A DNA stretch of 64,000 bases. Source: an uncultured Bacteroidota bacterium. GTDB taxonomy: Bacteria > Bacteroidota > Bacteroidia > Bacteroidales > F082. Where the stretch lies: assembly GCA_913055825.1 (NCBI GenBank), contig CAJXKB010000001.1:1-64000 (forward strand), read 5' to 3'. The notes under the pieces are model-generated. The model was not told the DNA's origin. It did no database searches and saw only the letters and a program-made list of their open reading frames with translations. This document shows positions 1 to 8,029 of this stretch, in pieces. A program made the position numbers and the translations under genes. Position 1 is the stretch's first letter, and each line of letters opens with the position of its first letter.

Positions 1-411
1 CGGCCTTCTTCCAAGCTTTTCGCGAAATTGATCCACAATGGCATCTTTGGCCTTTTGTGAAACAAAAAGCGTGTGGTTCATGGAAGAATGAAAAACCGAA
101 GCTTTAATTGAAAATGTTTGTTTTAAATCGAATATTTGGGTCCAGTCTATCTGTTTTACTTTTTTATAGAGCTCGTCCTCGTTTCTTACTGTAAAAACAC
201 CGATGGGTTTCAAAATCCTTAGTGCAGTCCGGCAGAGGTAGTTGGCTTTGTAAATCAATGCCTGATCTCCTCGAAATAAGACCACGCGCTTACCTGTAGT
301 CACTTGATTAGCTCCCAGCGATTTAAGTTCTCCGGCGAGTACCTCTTCCAATCCTGCAAGTGTTTTGGCAGTCAGATCCATACCTTTTTCAAAAGGGATT
401 AAATTTTCCAT
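1..411 (-). CDS. THUMP-domain RNA methyltransferase, N-terminal part (truncated by window edge)
   Basis: The reading frame is open from codon 1 to the window edge (137 codons). It shows the THUMP-type N-terminal region of the RlmL/YcbY-like class I SAM-dependent RNA methyltransferases: KTLAGLEEVLAGELKSLGA near residues 16-34, then RTALRILKPIGVF near 65-77. The methyltransferase domain would lie outside the window. By family, the enzyme would N2-methylate a guanine in 23S rRNA; the exact position is not inferable. Two starts are possible: ATG at 411, or ATG at 381 (MDLTAKTLAGLEEV). A TAnnTTTG box at 416-423 ends only five bases before the first ATG, which favours 381 unless the mRNA is leaderless. 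Confidence 0.8.
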   Translation of the reverse strand, partial: MENLIPFEKGMDLTAKTLAGLEEVLAGELKSLGANQVTTGKRVVLFRGDQALIYKANYLCRTALRILKPIGVFTVRNEDELYKKVKQIDWTQIFDLKQTFSIKASVFHSSMNHTLFVSQKAKDAIVDQFREKLGRRP

Positions 412-415
412 TGCA

Positions 416-423
416 CAAAAGTA
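416..423 (-). promoter_or_regulatory. Bacteroidota -7 promoter box (TACTTTTG) for the RNA methyltransferase
   Basis: On the minus strand TACTTTTG matches TAnnTTTG exactly and precedes the methyltransferase start. A transcript would begin at about 405-411, on the first ATG, so either the message is leaderless or translation starts at 381. Confidence 0.55.
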
Positions 424-540
424 GGGAAAATCAGCTGGTCAGTTTGTTTTAAGGGAACTTTTATACTTTACACGGCATGGTTCCAAAGGCAGAAGGGAGG
501 AAGGTTATAGGGTTAAAAAAATCGGAAGGTTTGAGGTTCA

Positions 541-600
541 GGCGTTCAATTTTGTTCAAGATTGTTCAAGGTGGTTCAAAGGTGGTTCAAGATGGTTCAA
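541..600. repeat. Solo short-repeat array, TTCAA type (about 6 units)
   Basis: TTCAA recurs at 545, 555, 565, 575, 586 and 596, that is every 10-11 bp, with gtgg/gatgg/gattg between. It is the same unit and orientation as the two large arrays at 2368-2519 and 2951-3128, but no four-helix-bundle gene adjoins it. The rest of the 312-bp gap 412-723 holds only the methyltransferase promoter and AT-rich sequence without a recognisable gene. Confidence 0.8.
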
Positions 601-723
601 ACAATTTAAACGATTTTGAACGATTTTTTCTTACGCTTTGATTATGAGATTCTTCACTCTACCTGTTTCTGATCTTTAACGACCGGCATCTTTGAGGTGC
701 TATCAAGAGCTGGCTAACTCTGC

Positions 724-918
724 CTATGCAAACTCATAATTTACACTATTGGGATATTCCATTTTTTTTGAAGCATTTAATATTTCAATACTTACAATGC
801 TGTCGTCTTCATCATAGTCAATAATGATGCCTTTTTTATCCTCATCACTCTCCTTTATTTTTTTTTCGGAGAACTGGATATACATAATATCTACTTCTTT
901 ATCATATTTTATTTTCAT
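724..918 (-). CDS. DUF2283 family small protein
   Basis: This 64-residue acidic protein has the DUF2283 signature: an N-terminal MKIKYDKEVDIMYIQFSE strand pair, then GIIIDYDEDDSIVSIEILNA (about residues 30-49). DUF2283 proteins are short, have no assigned biochemical activity, and are often found next to DUF4258 genes. Its start lies inside the end of the upstream DUF4258 gene (17-bp overlap), so the two are translationally linked. A toxin-antitoxin-like role, with this protein as the antitoxin, is inference from that pairing only. Confidence 0.75.
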   Translation of the reverse strand: MKIKYDKEVDIMYIQFSEKKIKESDEDKKGIIIDYDEDDSIVSIEILNASKKMEYPNSVNYEFA

Positions 919-1159
919 ACTTCTTAATTTTTGATGTTTTATAAACCGTTATTATCAGCCCCGGATTTTTGCAGGTGTTGACAAAAACCCTGTAAAGATA
1001 ATTGTTTTTTCCGTCATTTATTATCTTTTGAAAGACACTAACACAATTATCATATTTAATTACACTTTCCGGATTACCGGTAACTTCATCAACAAGAGAC
1101 AGAGAAAGGTCTCTCCTTTCAATTTGCTCAGTAGCGTGTTTTGAAAGTTTATACTTCAT
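902..1159 (-). CDS. DUF4258 family small protein, putative partner of DUF2283
   Basis: This 85-residue basic protein begins YKLSKHATEQIERRDLS, the typical opening of DUF4258 (a conserved His and an R-R pair early on), and ends with strands ending in PGLIITVYKTSKIKKYE. The family resembles RelE/HigB-like folds and is often annotated as a possible toxin. It overlaps the downstream DUF2283 gene by 17 bp, so they form one two-gene unit. No activity can be shown from sequence. Confidence 0.75.
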   Translation of the reverse strand: MKYKLSKHATEQIERRDLSLSLVDEVTGNPESVIKYDNCVSVFQKIINDGKNNYLYRVFVNTCKNPGLIITVYKTSKIKKYENKI

Positions 1160-1203
1160 TTAATAGTTTGCTAATCCGGGAGAGTTCTAAAATCTGTTTT
1201 TTT

Positions 1204-2250
1204 TTATTCACCCTGTTTGGGCTCTTTGCCCGTCATGGGAATTTTAGAGGCACTGTCAAGAGCTTTGATCGCAATATCTTTCACGGTTTTCTCGGAGCTG
1301 TCGGCTTTTTGCGTGAGTTGTTTTATCAGTGTTTCTTGTTCTTTGATTTTACCTTCCAGTGTTTTGATGCTTTGGTCGCGAAGCTTCAGCTCGCCTTCTG
1401 TTTCTTTAGCCAAAAGATCTTTTTCAAATTTATATTTGGTATCCAGTGTTTCGGTAACCTGTTTTTCCGTGTCTTTGATGGCCTTTTCCAGTTCTTTGGG
1501 GAACTGTTCTGCTTTTTGGCGCAAGGTTTTCAACTCTTCCTCGGCAGAAAGTATGGATGCTTCGCGTTCGGCAATTTCTTTTTCAAAAGCGGCTTTCTTT
1601 TCCGTCAATTCACGTTCCTGCGCTGCTTTTTTCAATTCATAGGCATCTTGTTCTTTTTTACGGTTTTGTTCCAGCGAATACTTATACTCTTCTTCTTCAC
1701 GCTTACGTTCTTTGGATTTTTGTTCTTTCTCTTCTTTTAAAGCAAGCCCAACTGCTTTCTTTTCGGCTTCCCACCGGGCTTTTTGCTGTGCCATTTCTTC
1801 TTCAAAAGCGGCTTTCTTTGCCGCAATGTCTTCTTTCAAGTCCTTTTGGGCCTGCTCCATCTCAATATCGAACTGCTGTCTTTTCTCTTTCTGTGCCAGC
1901 AGGATGGCAGCAAGCGTATCGGTACCGGCAGAAATTTCGTAAAGCTCTTCGAGGTTTTTCTTCTCTATCTTTATGGCTTCACGGATTTCGGAAAGGCGTT
2001 TGTATTCGGTCAGGAGGTTTTCTTCAATTTTATCCAGTACATCACCAACATTGGATTTTAATGCAGTAATATTTTTAGAGATAGCCGGTTCGTTGTTGGC
2101 AGCAGCTTTTTCCACGGTTTTTTGTTTTTGCTCCCGTTCCCGTACCTCTTTCGGGTTGTCGGCAGCTTTTTCCTCTAATTGTTTCAGCAGTTTGTTGTAG
2201 GCTTCCAATATCTGGGCTTTAGTGTTGGTCAGGTTTACTTTTTTTTCCAT
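1204..2250 (-). CDS. Long charged coiled-coil protein of unknown function
   Basis: The 348-residue product is almost entirely Glu/Lys/Ala/Gln-rich heptad sequence from about residue 60 to 330, with no signal peptide and no membrane segment, so a cytoplasmic rod is expected. The first 50 residues (KAQILEAYNKLLKQLEEKA) are also helical. I recognise no enzymatic domain. Homology searches with this composition will give spurious hits to tropomyosin- or SMC-like proteins. It is followed by the DUF4258/DUF2283 pair and preceded by the first four-helix-bundle element. Several long antisense frames opposite it are shadows of the biased composition. Confidence 0.7.
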   Translation of the reverse strand: MEKKVNLTNTKAQILEAYNKLLKQLEEKAADNPKEVREREQKQKTVEKAAANNEPAISKNITALKSNVGDVLDKIEENLLTEYKRLSEIREAIKIEKKNLEELYEISAGTDTLAAILLAQKEKRQQFDIEMEQAQKDLKEDIAAKKAAFEEEMAQQKARWEAEKKAVGLALKEEKEQKSKERKREEEEYKYSLEQNRKKEQDAYELKKAAQERELTEKKAAFEKEIAEREASILSAEEELKTLRQKAEQFPKELEKAIKDTEKQVTETLDTKYKFEKDLLAKETEGELKLRDQSIKTLEGKIKEQETLIKQLTQKADSSEKTVKDIAIKALDSASKIPMTGKEPKQGE

Positions 2251-2367
2251 GATTAAGATTTTTGTGGTTGTTGTATTGATGAAGAATGATTTAATGTTTT
2301 CTGTACAACGGGAAATCCTTAAAAAATATCCAATGCTTTTTCGGTTAAGAACTCTTTGATTTCCTTC

Positions 2368-2519
2368 TTCAAAGGTGGTTCAAAGTGGTTCAAGGTGGTT
2401 CAAAGTAGTTCAAAGTAGTTCAAAATAGTTCAAAGTGGTTCAAAGGTGGTTCAAAATGGTTCAAAATGGTTCAAGGTGGTTCAAAATGGTTCAAGGTGGT
2501 TCAAAGGTGGTTTAAGATT
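2368..2519. repeat. Short-repeat array 3' of four-helix-bundle gene 1 (about 14 units of 10-11 bp)
   Basis: TTCAA recurs at 2368, 2379, 2389, 2399, 2409, 2419, 2429, 2439, 2450, 2460, 2470, 2480, 2490 and 2500, then decays (tttaag at 2511). The unit is gTGGTTCAAa with variants gtag, atag, atgg and ggtgg. The array is in direct orientation to the matching array at 2951-3128, on the other side of the four-helix-bundle gene. Unit length and degeneracy exclude a CRISPR. Confidence 0.9.
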
Positions 2520-2537
2520 GTTATGGGAAAAACGTAA

Positions 2538-2924
2538 TTAATGGTATTTTGAGCCTTTTAAATTACTTTGTTTTAAGTATTGTATCAGATTATTCAATTT
2601 GACATTAAGCGTGATGGCTAAATCGTTAATCTGTTTTTGTTTTTCTATAGAAATATACTCATAGTCAAGGGCACGATAACTTTGGGACCTTACTTCTCCA
2701 CAAGAACCTTTTGATATATAAAGAAACTGTATAAATTCTTTGTTCCCTCCTCTTTCATAGCCTTCTGCAATATTATCCATTACAGAACCTGAAGCAGCTC
2801 GTATCTGATCTCGAAAACGAACATCATGCTTAAACAAATCGCCTGAGGTAATTTCCTTTATTAATATTGACAAATCTCTGGCCAACTTCCAAACCTCAAG
2901 TTCCTCAAAACGATTTACTTTCAA
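2538..2924 (-). CDS. Four-helix-bundle protein 1 (S23 / TIGR02436-like)
   Basis: The 128-residue protein opens with FEELEVWKLARDLSILI and carries the family core RAASGSVMDNIAEGYERG (about residues 42-59) followed by NKEFIQFLYISKGSCGEV. This is the four-helix-bundle family first seen encoded in 23S rRNA intervening sequences and related in fold to the Avd accessory proteins of diversity-generating retroelements. Its biochemical role is unknown. It lies between two arrays of the same 10-bp repeat, 18 bp from the 3' array and 26 bp from the 5' array. No reverse transcriptase or variable target gene is near. Confidence 0.85.
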   Translation of the reverse strand: MKVNRFEELEVWKLARDLSILIKEITSGDLFKHDVRFRDQIRAASGSVMDNIAEGYERGGNKEFIQFLYISKGSCGEVRSQSYRALDYEYISIEKQKQINDLAITLNVKLNNLIQYLKQSNLKGSKYH

Positions 2925-2950
2925 AACGATTTTTGTTAAGGGTGTTTAAT

Positions 2951-3128
2951 GTGGTTCAAAGTGGTTCAAAGTGGTTCAAAGGTTGTTCAAGGTTGTTCAA
3001 AGTGGTTCAAAGTAGTTCAAAGTAGTTCAAAGTGGTTCAAAGGTTGTTCAAGATGGTTCAAAGTGGTTCAAGATTGTTCAAGGTTGTTCAAGATGGTTCA
3101 AGATGGTTCAAGATTGTTCAAAGGTGGT
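2951..3128. repeat. Short-repeat array 5' of four-helix-bundle gene 1 (about 17 units of 10-11 bp)
   Basis: TTCAA recurs 17 times between 2955 and 3117 with a spacing of 10 bp and occasional 11. Variants cluster: gtgg units first, then gttg, gtag and gatgg. It has the same unit and orientation as 2368-2519. A plus-strand open frame crosses it (VVQSGSKVVQ-like translation) but is only the repeat read through. The gap from 3129 to the next gene end at 3195 shows nothing else. Confidence 0.9.
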
Positions 3129-3194
3129 AGACTGATAGCGGAACTTCCTCGCCAGTTAACCTGCAAACCTATCCTTCATTCAGAATAAGTTCGC

Positions 3195-4322
3195 TCACTC
3201 TTTCTCGTTCCACTCTTCTTTAAATTTATTGAAGTATTTTTTACCAAACACCAGTCCGATACCTACCACCAATCCCAGGAAGGTCCAGATGATAAGGATT
3301 TGTGTACGTTTGGGTTTGTAGCGTTCGTTTGGGATGGTTATGGGTTGAATTATGGAGAAAACGGGGGTTTCCTGTTTCACCTGAATCTTTGCCTGTTCCA
3401 GTTGCTGAGCGAGGTTGGAGTAAACGCCAAAGGCAAGCTGGTATTCATTTTGAAGCCTCTCCTGTTGGGCTTGGGCAATAGCGGTGCTGACGTTTCTGTT
3501 TTTATCAAGGAAACGGGCTAACCGGTCCTGTGCCGCTTCAAAATCTTTCTTCCGAACAACATAGCGTCCCTGAATAAAATTGAGCTGTGCTTTGGCTTTT
3601 TTTATCCTAAAGCCAATGATGAATTTCTGTAACAGCTCTTGTGCCCGCTGTCCTAGTTGCGCAGCAGCCAAAGGTTGGGGCATAATGGCGGTGAGACTGA
3701 CATTCCCTGTTTTGTCATCCACATTGACATAAACGGTTTCATCGAGGTATTTCGCTAATTGTTCCTGATCTTCGGTCAGCCAGATTAATCTGCTGGTGTC
3801 AGCAAGAGGCTTTACCCTGGCTTTTTTTCTGGTAAACAGCGCTTTCTTTATTGTCCACGGAAGACCGATAGTATATTTCATTATGTTTCCGAGGAAACCG
3901 GTTTCATAATAGTTCATATAATAGTCATAATAGGTTACAGGATGGTCTATGCCTTCAAAAGTCAATTTCGTTTGTAGTAAAGCTTTTTTAAAAGGGATAC
4001 TCTGAACAATTTTAGGATAAACCAGGGGGCTTATTTCAGAACCTCCGCTGGCATTAAGGTTCACACCGGCCATGGCAGCAAGGGAGGACAGCCCTCCGAG
4101 CTTACTTTTTTCCCCACCAACCTGTGGAACCATAACCGTGGTAACCTGATATTCGGGAGGAGTAAAGATAGCCACAAGCAGTCCGAGAACCATAAAGATA
4201 ATGGTAACTTTAAGGACTGTTTTACGGCTTTCCCACAAGGTTTTGGCCAGTTGTATCAGATCAATTTCATCCTCTTCCACCGGTTGTTGAGGGAGAAGGG
4301 GGTTGTTTTGAAGTTCTGTCAT
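3195..4322 (-). CDS. Wzz/GumC-type polysaccharide chain-length determinant
   Basis: The 375-residue inner-membrane protein has a Wzz domain: a cytoplasmic N-terminus (EIDLIQLAKTLWESRKTVLK), TM1 at about 38-57, a periplasmic domain with long helices (about 225-310), a proline-rich PNERYKPKRT segment and TM2 at about 340-360. No C-terminal tyrosine-kinase domain follows, so it is the co-polymerase-only type rather than a Wzc. It would control chain length and couple polymerisation to export. It follows the SLBB export gene at 4494-6908 in the same direction, so the two probably form one operon. The 171-bp gap between them shows no promoter box. Confidence 0.87.
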   Translation of the reverse strand: MTELQNNPLLPQQPVEEDEIDLIQLAKTLWESRKTVLKVTIIFMVLGLLVAIFTPPEYQVTTVMVPQVGGEKSKLGGLSSLAAMAGVNLNASGGSEISPLVYPKIVQSIPFKKALLQTKLTFEGIDHPVTYYDYYMNYYETGFLGNIMKYTIGLPWTIKKALFTRKKARVKPLADTSRLIWLTEDQEQLAKYLDETVYVNVDDKTGNVSLTAIMPQPLAAAQLGQRAQELLQKFIIGFRIKKAKAQLNFIQGRYVVRKKDFEAAQDRLARFLDKNRNVSTAIAQAQQERLQNEYQLAFGVYSNLAQQLEQAKIQVKQETPVFSIIQPITIPNERYKPKRTQILIIWTFLGLVVGIGLVFGKKYFNKFKEEWNEKE

Positions 4323-4493
4323 GATTATTGAATTTGTTCTATTTTAATAGTTTTGAGTTCTGTGTTCTGAGTTTGACCTTTCATGAATATGGTTGACAAC
4401 TTTAAACTTATGCGTTTTATTTCCAGTCCTATCCCGGCTTGTCTCAGACGTGAGAGGTCCACCCCCTACCCCCGCCAGCGGGGGACAAGTTGA

Positions 4494-6908
4494 TTACTTC
4501 CTGAATATGGCTACCATCGAAACAGCGAGGGAGGCGAGGACACTGGCAAAAGCCAAAATTCTGCTGGTGTTATCCACAAATGGCTTTTTAGGTTTTTCAG
4601 GAACCACAATCTGACAACCCGGCTTAATAATAGCGCTTTTTGTAGCGGAGATGCCGTTAGCATAAATTACATAAACCTTTGATTTTTTTGCGGTTTTGGT
4701 ATAGCCTCCCGATCTTTTAATGTAATATTTTATCGTATGGCCGGAAGCATAAGTAAAACTCATGGGATTCATCACAGCGCCGGTTACTTTCACCGTTTGT
4801 TTTAATTCGGGAATGGAAATTACATCACCCTGCTGAAGGATATAATCATTAGGGCCACCGGGATGTTTTAATATTTCAGCAAGATTTAATTCGACAAGTG
4901 AACTGTTTTGCTTCATCTTAGCGAGTTGTAAAGAATCAACATTATACGTTGTATCCGTTATTGCCATAGCCTGCAACTTTTGTGCCTGTACACCGTTTGT
5001 TGCCCCTTGTCTTGTTAGCGTTGCCCCCGGAGCATAGGCAAACTTAGTGAGTCCCCCGGCACGTTTTAACAGATCAGAAATTCGTTCATTTTTTGTCTTT
5101 AAAGTATAGGAGCCCGGGTAGTTAACTTCCCCATTTATAGAAACATTCATTTGCGGAAAATAAGAAGGGGCATGACGGATAAAGACGTAATCGTAAGGTT
5201 TTAATACAAACGAGCCTTTTCCGTTTTCGAGTTTCAAAGATTTATCAATTTTAATGGTATAAACTTTTGCCAGCCGGGCACCGGGTTTGGAAGCTTCCTC
5301 CGGGGAGTTCCGGCGGGCAATTTCAACATACGAATCAGACGCCCCGGCTTTAAATCCCTGGGCAAGGAAAATCAAGTCGTTTATGGTCATGTTATCGTAA
5401 TATGGATAGCGTCCTGATTTTTGTATTTCCCCGGAAATGTTCACATAACGGGCTTCGCGCATAGAGAAAATAGTGTTAATAAAAACCACATCTTCTTTTT
5501 GCAATTTTAGTGTCGTTTTATGCTGCAAAACATTATTTACATCAAAAGGGATCGCTTCTTTGGTAAGGTCTTCTTTTTCACGAATAATGAGGCCCCGGTT
5601 GGAATAGACATCTTCTTTCACCCCGTCTGCTTTGGCAATCAGGCCGGCCAGTGTCATACCGGGTGTCAGCTCATAAGTACCCGGACGAAAAACAGCGCCG
5701 TTGATAATAACACGGTTGGTGTAACGGTTAAGGATAGCTCCTGCCGAGACTACGTCACCATTTTTCATAGGAAAAGTACCATAATTATTTTCGCTCACAT
5801 CAACAACTTTTTTTTGCTTATCGGTCAGCCGGTTAACAGAAACAGATGCTTTGTAAGCAGCATCCGTAAAGCCACCTGCATAACGAATAAGGTCTTTGAT
5901 GGTTTCACCTTTTTTTAGTTCAAAGTACATATTCCTTTTGAAATTGCCTTGGGTTTGAACACGCTCTTTGTAAGTAGGGATAAAGATAACATCCTGGTCG
6001 CGCAGTTGAGCATTTCCTGAAGTGTTTCCGGTAATTAAAAAATCGTAAACATCAATGGTTTTTATCACTCTGTTGTTTCTGATGAGTTTGATACTCCGGA
6101 AAGAGCCGTTTCCGTTGGGGCCGCCGGAAAGGTAAAGTGCATTAAATACGGTGGCTGTGGCCGGCAGGTTATAAGTTCCGGGCGCATTTACAGCGCCTAT
6201 TATATTCACTTTAATAGCACGAAGCATACTCAGGCTTACCATGGCCCAGGTGTCGGGTTTGGCTTTGACAAGACCACTGTAAATCTCTGACAGTCGTTTT
6301 TTGATCTTTCTGCCGGCAGCATCAAAGTTCATCCCGGCAACATATATGGGACCAAGGGAAGGAATATAAATTGCTCCCGATTTATCCACCTGTAGCTGAT
6401 AGGTCTGCTGGCTGGCACCCCACACATTGATAAACAATTGATCTCCTGTACCAAGCACATAATTTTTAGGCGTAGGAAGGTTAACAGAAGGGTCAAAAGA
6501 GAGTTTTTTGTTGTTGAAAAGCTGATATCCAAAAACTCTTTTCGCTGTCGGGCCGGCTTTTACCGGAGCTTTGGCAGAATAGACTACCGGCGTAATGCTT
6601 CCGGTGGTAGGAACTGACGAGACGGTTGTACCTTCCGCTCCCGGATTCATTTGCTGTATGCGGCTCATAAGTTGGTTAATCTGTGTTTGTGTAGCGCCTT
6701 TTGCTTTTGCGAGAGAAATAGCCTGATCCATGCTTAAGCCGCTGCTTTTCACCTTTTGGACAATCGATGCAATTTGGCTGTCGCTCAGATTTTGCACATT
6801 TGTGGTGCTGATGTTCTGTGCTGATACAGTAGGCACACCCACCAATATAAAAAGTGATGTAAGCAATATGGTAATGGTTAAATACCTGAAGTTTAAGCGT
6901 GATTTCAT
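4494..6908 (-). CDS. Wza-like polysaccharide export protein with multiple SLBB domains
   Basis: The 804-residue exported protein has a signal peptide (about 1-30, ending TVSAQ), an N-terminal helical region, a polysaccharide export domain near 150-240 (NYVLGTGDQLFINVWGASQQ), and then repeated SLBB domains recognisable by their INGAV.RPGTYEL-type openings (about residues 405, 490, 595 and 715). A C-terminal hydrophobic helix (about 783-800) is followed by FRK. It would form the outer-membrane or periplasmic conduit for exopolysaccharide. It is much longer than E. coli Wza (about 380 residues), as is usual in Bacteroidota. It is co-oriented with the Wzz-like gene downstream and preceded by a strong promoter at 6953-6983. 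Confidence 0.88.
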   Translation of the reverse strand: MKSRLNFRYLTITILLTSLFILVGVPTVSAQNISTTNVQNLSDSQIASIVQKVKSSGLSMDQAISLAKAKGATQTQINQLMSRIQQMNPGAEGTTVSSVPTTGSITPVVYSAKAPVKAGPTAKRVFGYQLFNNKKLSFDPSVNLPTPKNYVLGTGDQLFINVWGASQQTYQLQVDKSGAIYIPSLGPIYVAGMNFDAAGRKIKKRLSEIYSGLVKAKPDTWAMVSLSMLRAIKVNIIGAVNAPGTYNLPATATVFNALYLSGGPNGNGSFRSIKLIRNNRVIKTIDVYDFLITGNTSGNAQLRDQDVIFIPTYKERVQTQGNFKRNMYFELKKGETIKDLIRYAGGFTDAAYKASVSVNRLTDKQKKVVDVSENNYGTFPMKNGDVVSAGAILNRYTNRVIINGAVFRPGTYELTPGMTLAGLIAKADGVKEDVYSNRGLIIREKEDLTKEAIPFDVNNVLQHKTTLKLQKEDVVFINTIFSMREARYVNISGEIQKSGRYPYYDNMTINDLIFLAQGFKAGASDSYVEIARRNSPEEASKPGARLAKVYTIKIDKSLKLENGKGSFVLKPYDYVFIRHAPSYFPQMNVSINGEVNYPGSYTLKTKNERISDLLKRAGGLTKFAYAPGATLTRQGATNGVQAQKLQAMAITDTTYNVDSLQLAKMKQNSSLVELNLAEILKHPGGPNDYILQQGDVISIPELKQTVKVTGAVMNPMSFTYASGHTIKYYIKRSGGYTKTAKKSKVYVIYANGISATKSAIIKPGCQIVVPEKPKKPFVDNTSRILAFASVLASLAVSMVAIFRK

Positions 6909-6941
6909 CGGTTTTGTTTTTTAAGAAATAATGTTGTTGTT

Positions 6942-7194
6942 TTATTTTGGGTCAAAGATAATATTAAACTGTTTGATTACAAATGCCTTCATATCTTGCC
7001 AGATATTTGAAAGTATTAAAGTTTGATTAGGAAGTTCATTGAGACCTTCAATTAGTTCTGCTACATTAATAGGAAATTTGATTTAATGGAAAAAGCCCTT
7101 TGATTTTTTGATAGGCAAACATCATTCTTTGATGATGGACAGCACACGTAGCAAGTGTATTTTCAAGTTTATCTTTTACCGGCTCTGTTAGCAT
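6942..7194 (-). pseudogene. Decayed HEPN-like small gene (internal deletion or frameshift)
   Basis: ATG at 7194 opens MLTEPVKDKLENTLATCAVHHQ and continues RMMFAYQKIKGLFPLN. The frame stops at 7066-7068, but in another frame the sequence continues at once as VAELIEGLNELPNQTLILSN and NIWQDMKAFVIKQFN to a stop at 6942. Both halves look like the ends of a longer HEPN-type antitoxin-like protein (often paired with a nucleotidyltransferase), with the middle lost. I recall the family only by its general pattern, so the name is tentative. A TATCTTTG box lies upstream at 7263-7270. The remaining 7195-7403 stretch holds no gene. Confidence 0.45.
6953..6983 (-). promoter_or_regulatory. Promoter of the polysaccharide export operon (-33 TTTG, 19 bp, -7 TATCTTTG)
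   Basis: On the minus strand TTTG (6983-6980) is followed after exactly 19 bp by TATCTTTG (6960-6953), matching the Bacteroidota primary sigma consensus at both boxes. The export gene ATG is at 6908, giving a leader of about 35-40 nt. This is the best-formed promoter in the window. Confidence 0.75.
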
Positions 7195-7403
7195 AGTTGT
7201 AATTTGTTCTTATTAATTGTTTTCAGAAACATGTTCTCAGATTTCTCTTTTTTATCATAAATCAAAGATATAAAAATAATTTCATCTGCCTTTTTAAAAT
7301 TATTCCTTGTTTTTGTATTGCTATTCCAGGCATGCTTCCGCCTCTTAAGTCCCATTGAATTATGTTCAAGGAACTGAAAGAAACAATTTTAAATCAAAAA
7401 CCC

Positions 7404-7940
7404 CTACGCTCTTTTCCAGAGCAAAAGGAGTTCATCCCGGGACTTGGTTTTCAGAAATTCCGAAAGCTCTTGTCCTTTTATAATGATGTACCGGATTTTA
7501 CGTTCCAGTACAGTTTCTACTTTTTCAATCAACTCGAGCAGATAGACAGCATCAATATCATCACCCACAAACCAGAGGTCGATTATTTTACTGTCGTTGC
7601 CTTTGGCGAGTTGCCCCACGAGATACACTTCATCCAGTCCGCCAAGCTTATTCACCACTTTATCGATAATCGTATCCAGTCCGACATATTTCATAAGCAG
7701 ACTGTTAATATCAGGGAAAAGCGGATGTGTGGTATTGGCATGATAAACTTTTTTATTCCCCACCAAATCGGTGGCAAGTAAGCCTGCTTTTTCAAAGCGG
7801 TTCAGCTCTTGGCGGATAGCGTTAGTAGATTCACCAAACTCGGGCTCCAACGAACGCAGATAGCCATTTGTATCTGAGTTCAGGAAAAACTTAAGAAGCA
7901 GTTTCAGGCGGGTTTTCGATGTGATTAAAGCTTCGAGCAT
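7404..7940 (-). CDS. HTH transcriptional regulator with C-terminal nucleotidyltransferase-like region
   Basis: The 178-residue protein has an N-terminal winged-helix region (about 1-70): LEPEFGESTNAIRQELNRFE, then a wing GLLATDLVGNKKVYHAN. The C-terminal part (about 85-178, VGLDTIIDKVVNKLGGLDEVYLVG cut short here) resembles the nucleotidyltransferase-like tail of ArsR-type regulators that often precede exopolysaccharide genes in Bacteroidota. It is upstream of and co-oriented with the export operon, so control of that operon is a reasonable inference. Its start codon is directly preceded by the heptad array 7942-8029, which would form its leader. Confidence 0.75.
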   Translation of the reverse strand: MLEALITSKTRLKLLLKFFLNSDTNGYLRSLEPEFGESTNAIRQELNRFEKAGLLATDLVGNKKVYHANTTHPLFPDINSLLMKYVGLDTIIDKVVNKLGGLDEVYLVGQLAKGNDSKIIDLWFVGDDIDAVYLLELIEKVETVLERKIRYIIIKGQELSEFLKTKSRDELLLLWKRA

Positions 7941-7941
7941 G

Positions 7942-8029
7942 ATGGTGAATGGTGAATGGTGAATGGTTAATGGTTAATGGTTAATGGTGAATGGTGAATG
8001 GTGAATGGTTAATGGTTAATGGTTAATGG
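7942..8029. repeat. Heptad array of four-helix-bundle element 2 (12 exact 7-bp units in blocks of three)
   Basis: The order is ATGGTGA x3 (7942), ATGGTTA x3 (7963), ATGGTGA x3 (7984), ATGGTTA x3 (8005), then a degenerate ATGGGG (8026). So a 42-bp higher-order unit is present twice. The array fills the whole space between the HTH regulator start (7940) and the four-helix-bundle gene. It also encodes that gene's last codons and stop (P-I-N-H-stop read on the minus strand). Confidence 0.95.

Noticed and set aside
1141-2200. Several long plus-strand ORFs opposite the coiled-coil gene
   Set aside because: Phe/Leu/Ser-rich shadows of the Glu/Lys-rich codons on the minus strand.
2538-2924. Diversity-generating retroelement around the Avd-like protein
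   Set aside because: No reverse transcriptase, no template/variable repeat pair of the expected length and no variable-domain target near any of the three genes.
2951-3128. CRISPR array
   Set aside because: Units are 10-11 bp with 0-5 bp variable parts; no 25-36-bp repeat with unique spacers and no cas genes. The same applies to the other arrays.
2949-3188. 79-residue plus-strand ORF over the repeat array
   Set aside because: It is only the 10-bp repeat translated (VVQ/FKV-like periodic text), without family features or a promoter.
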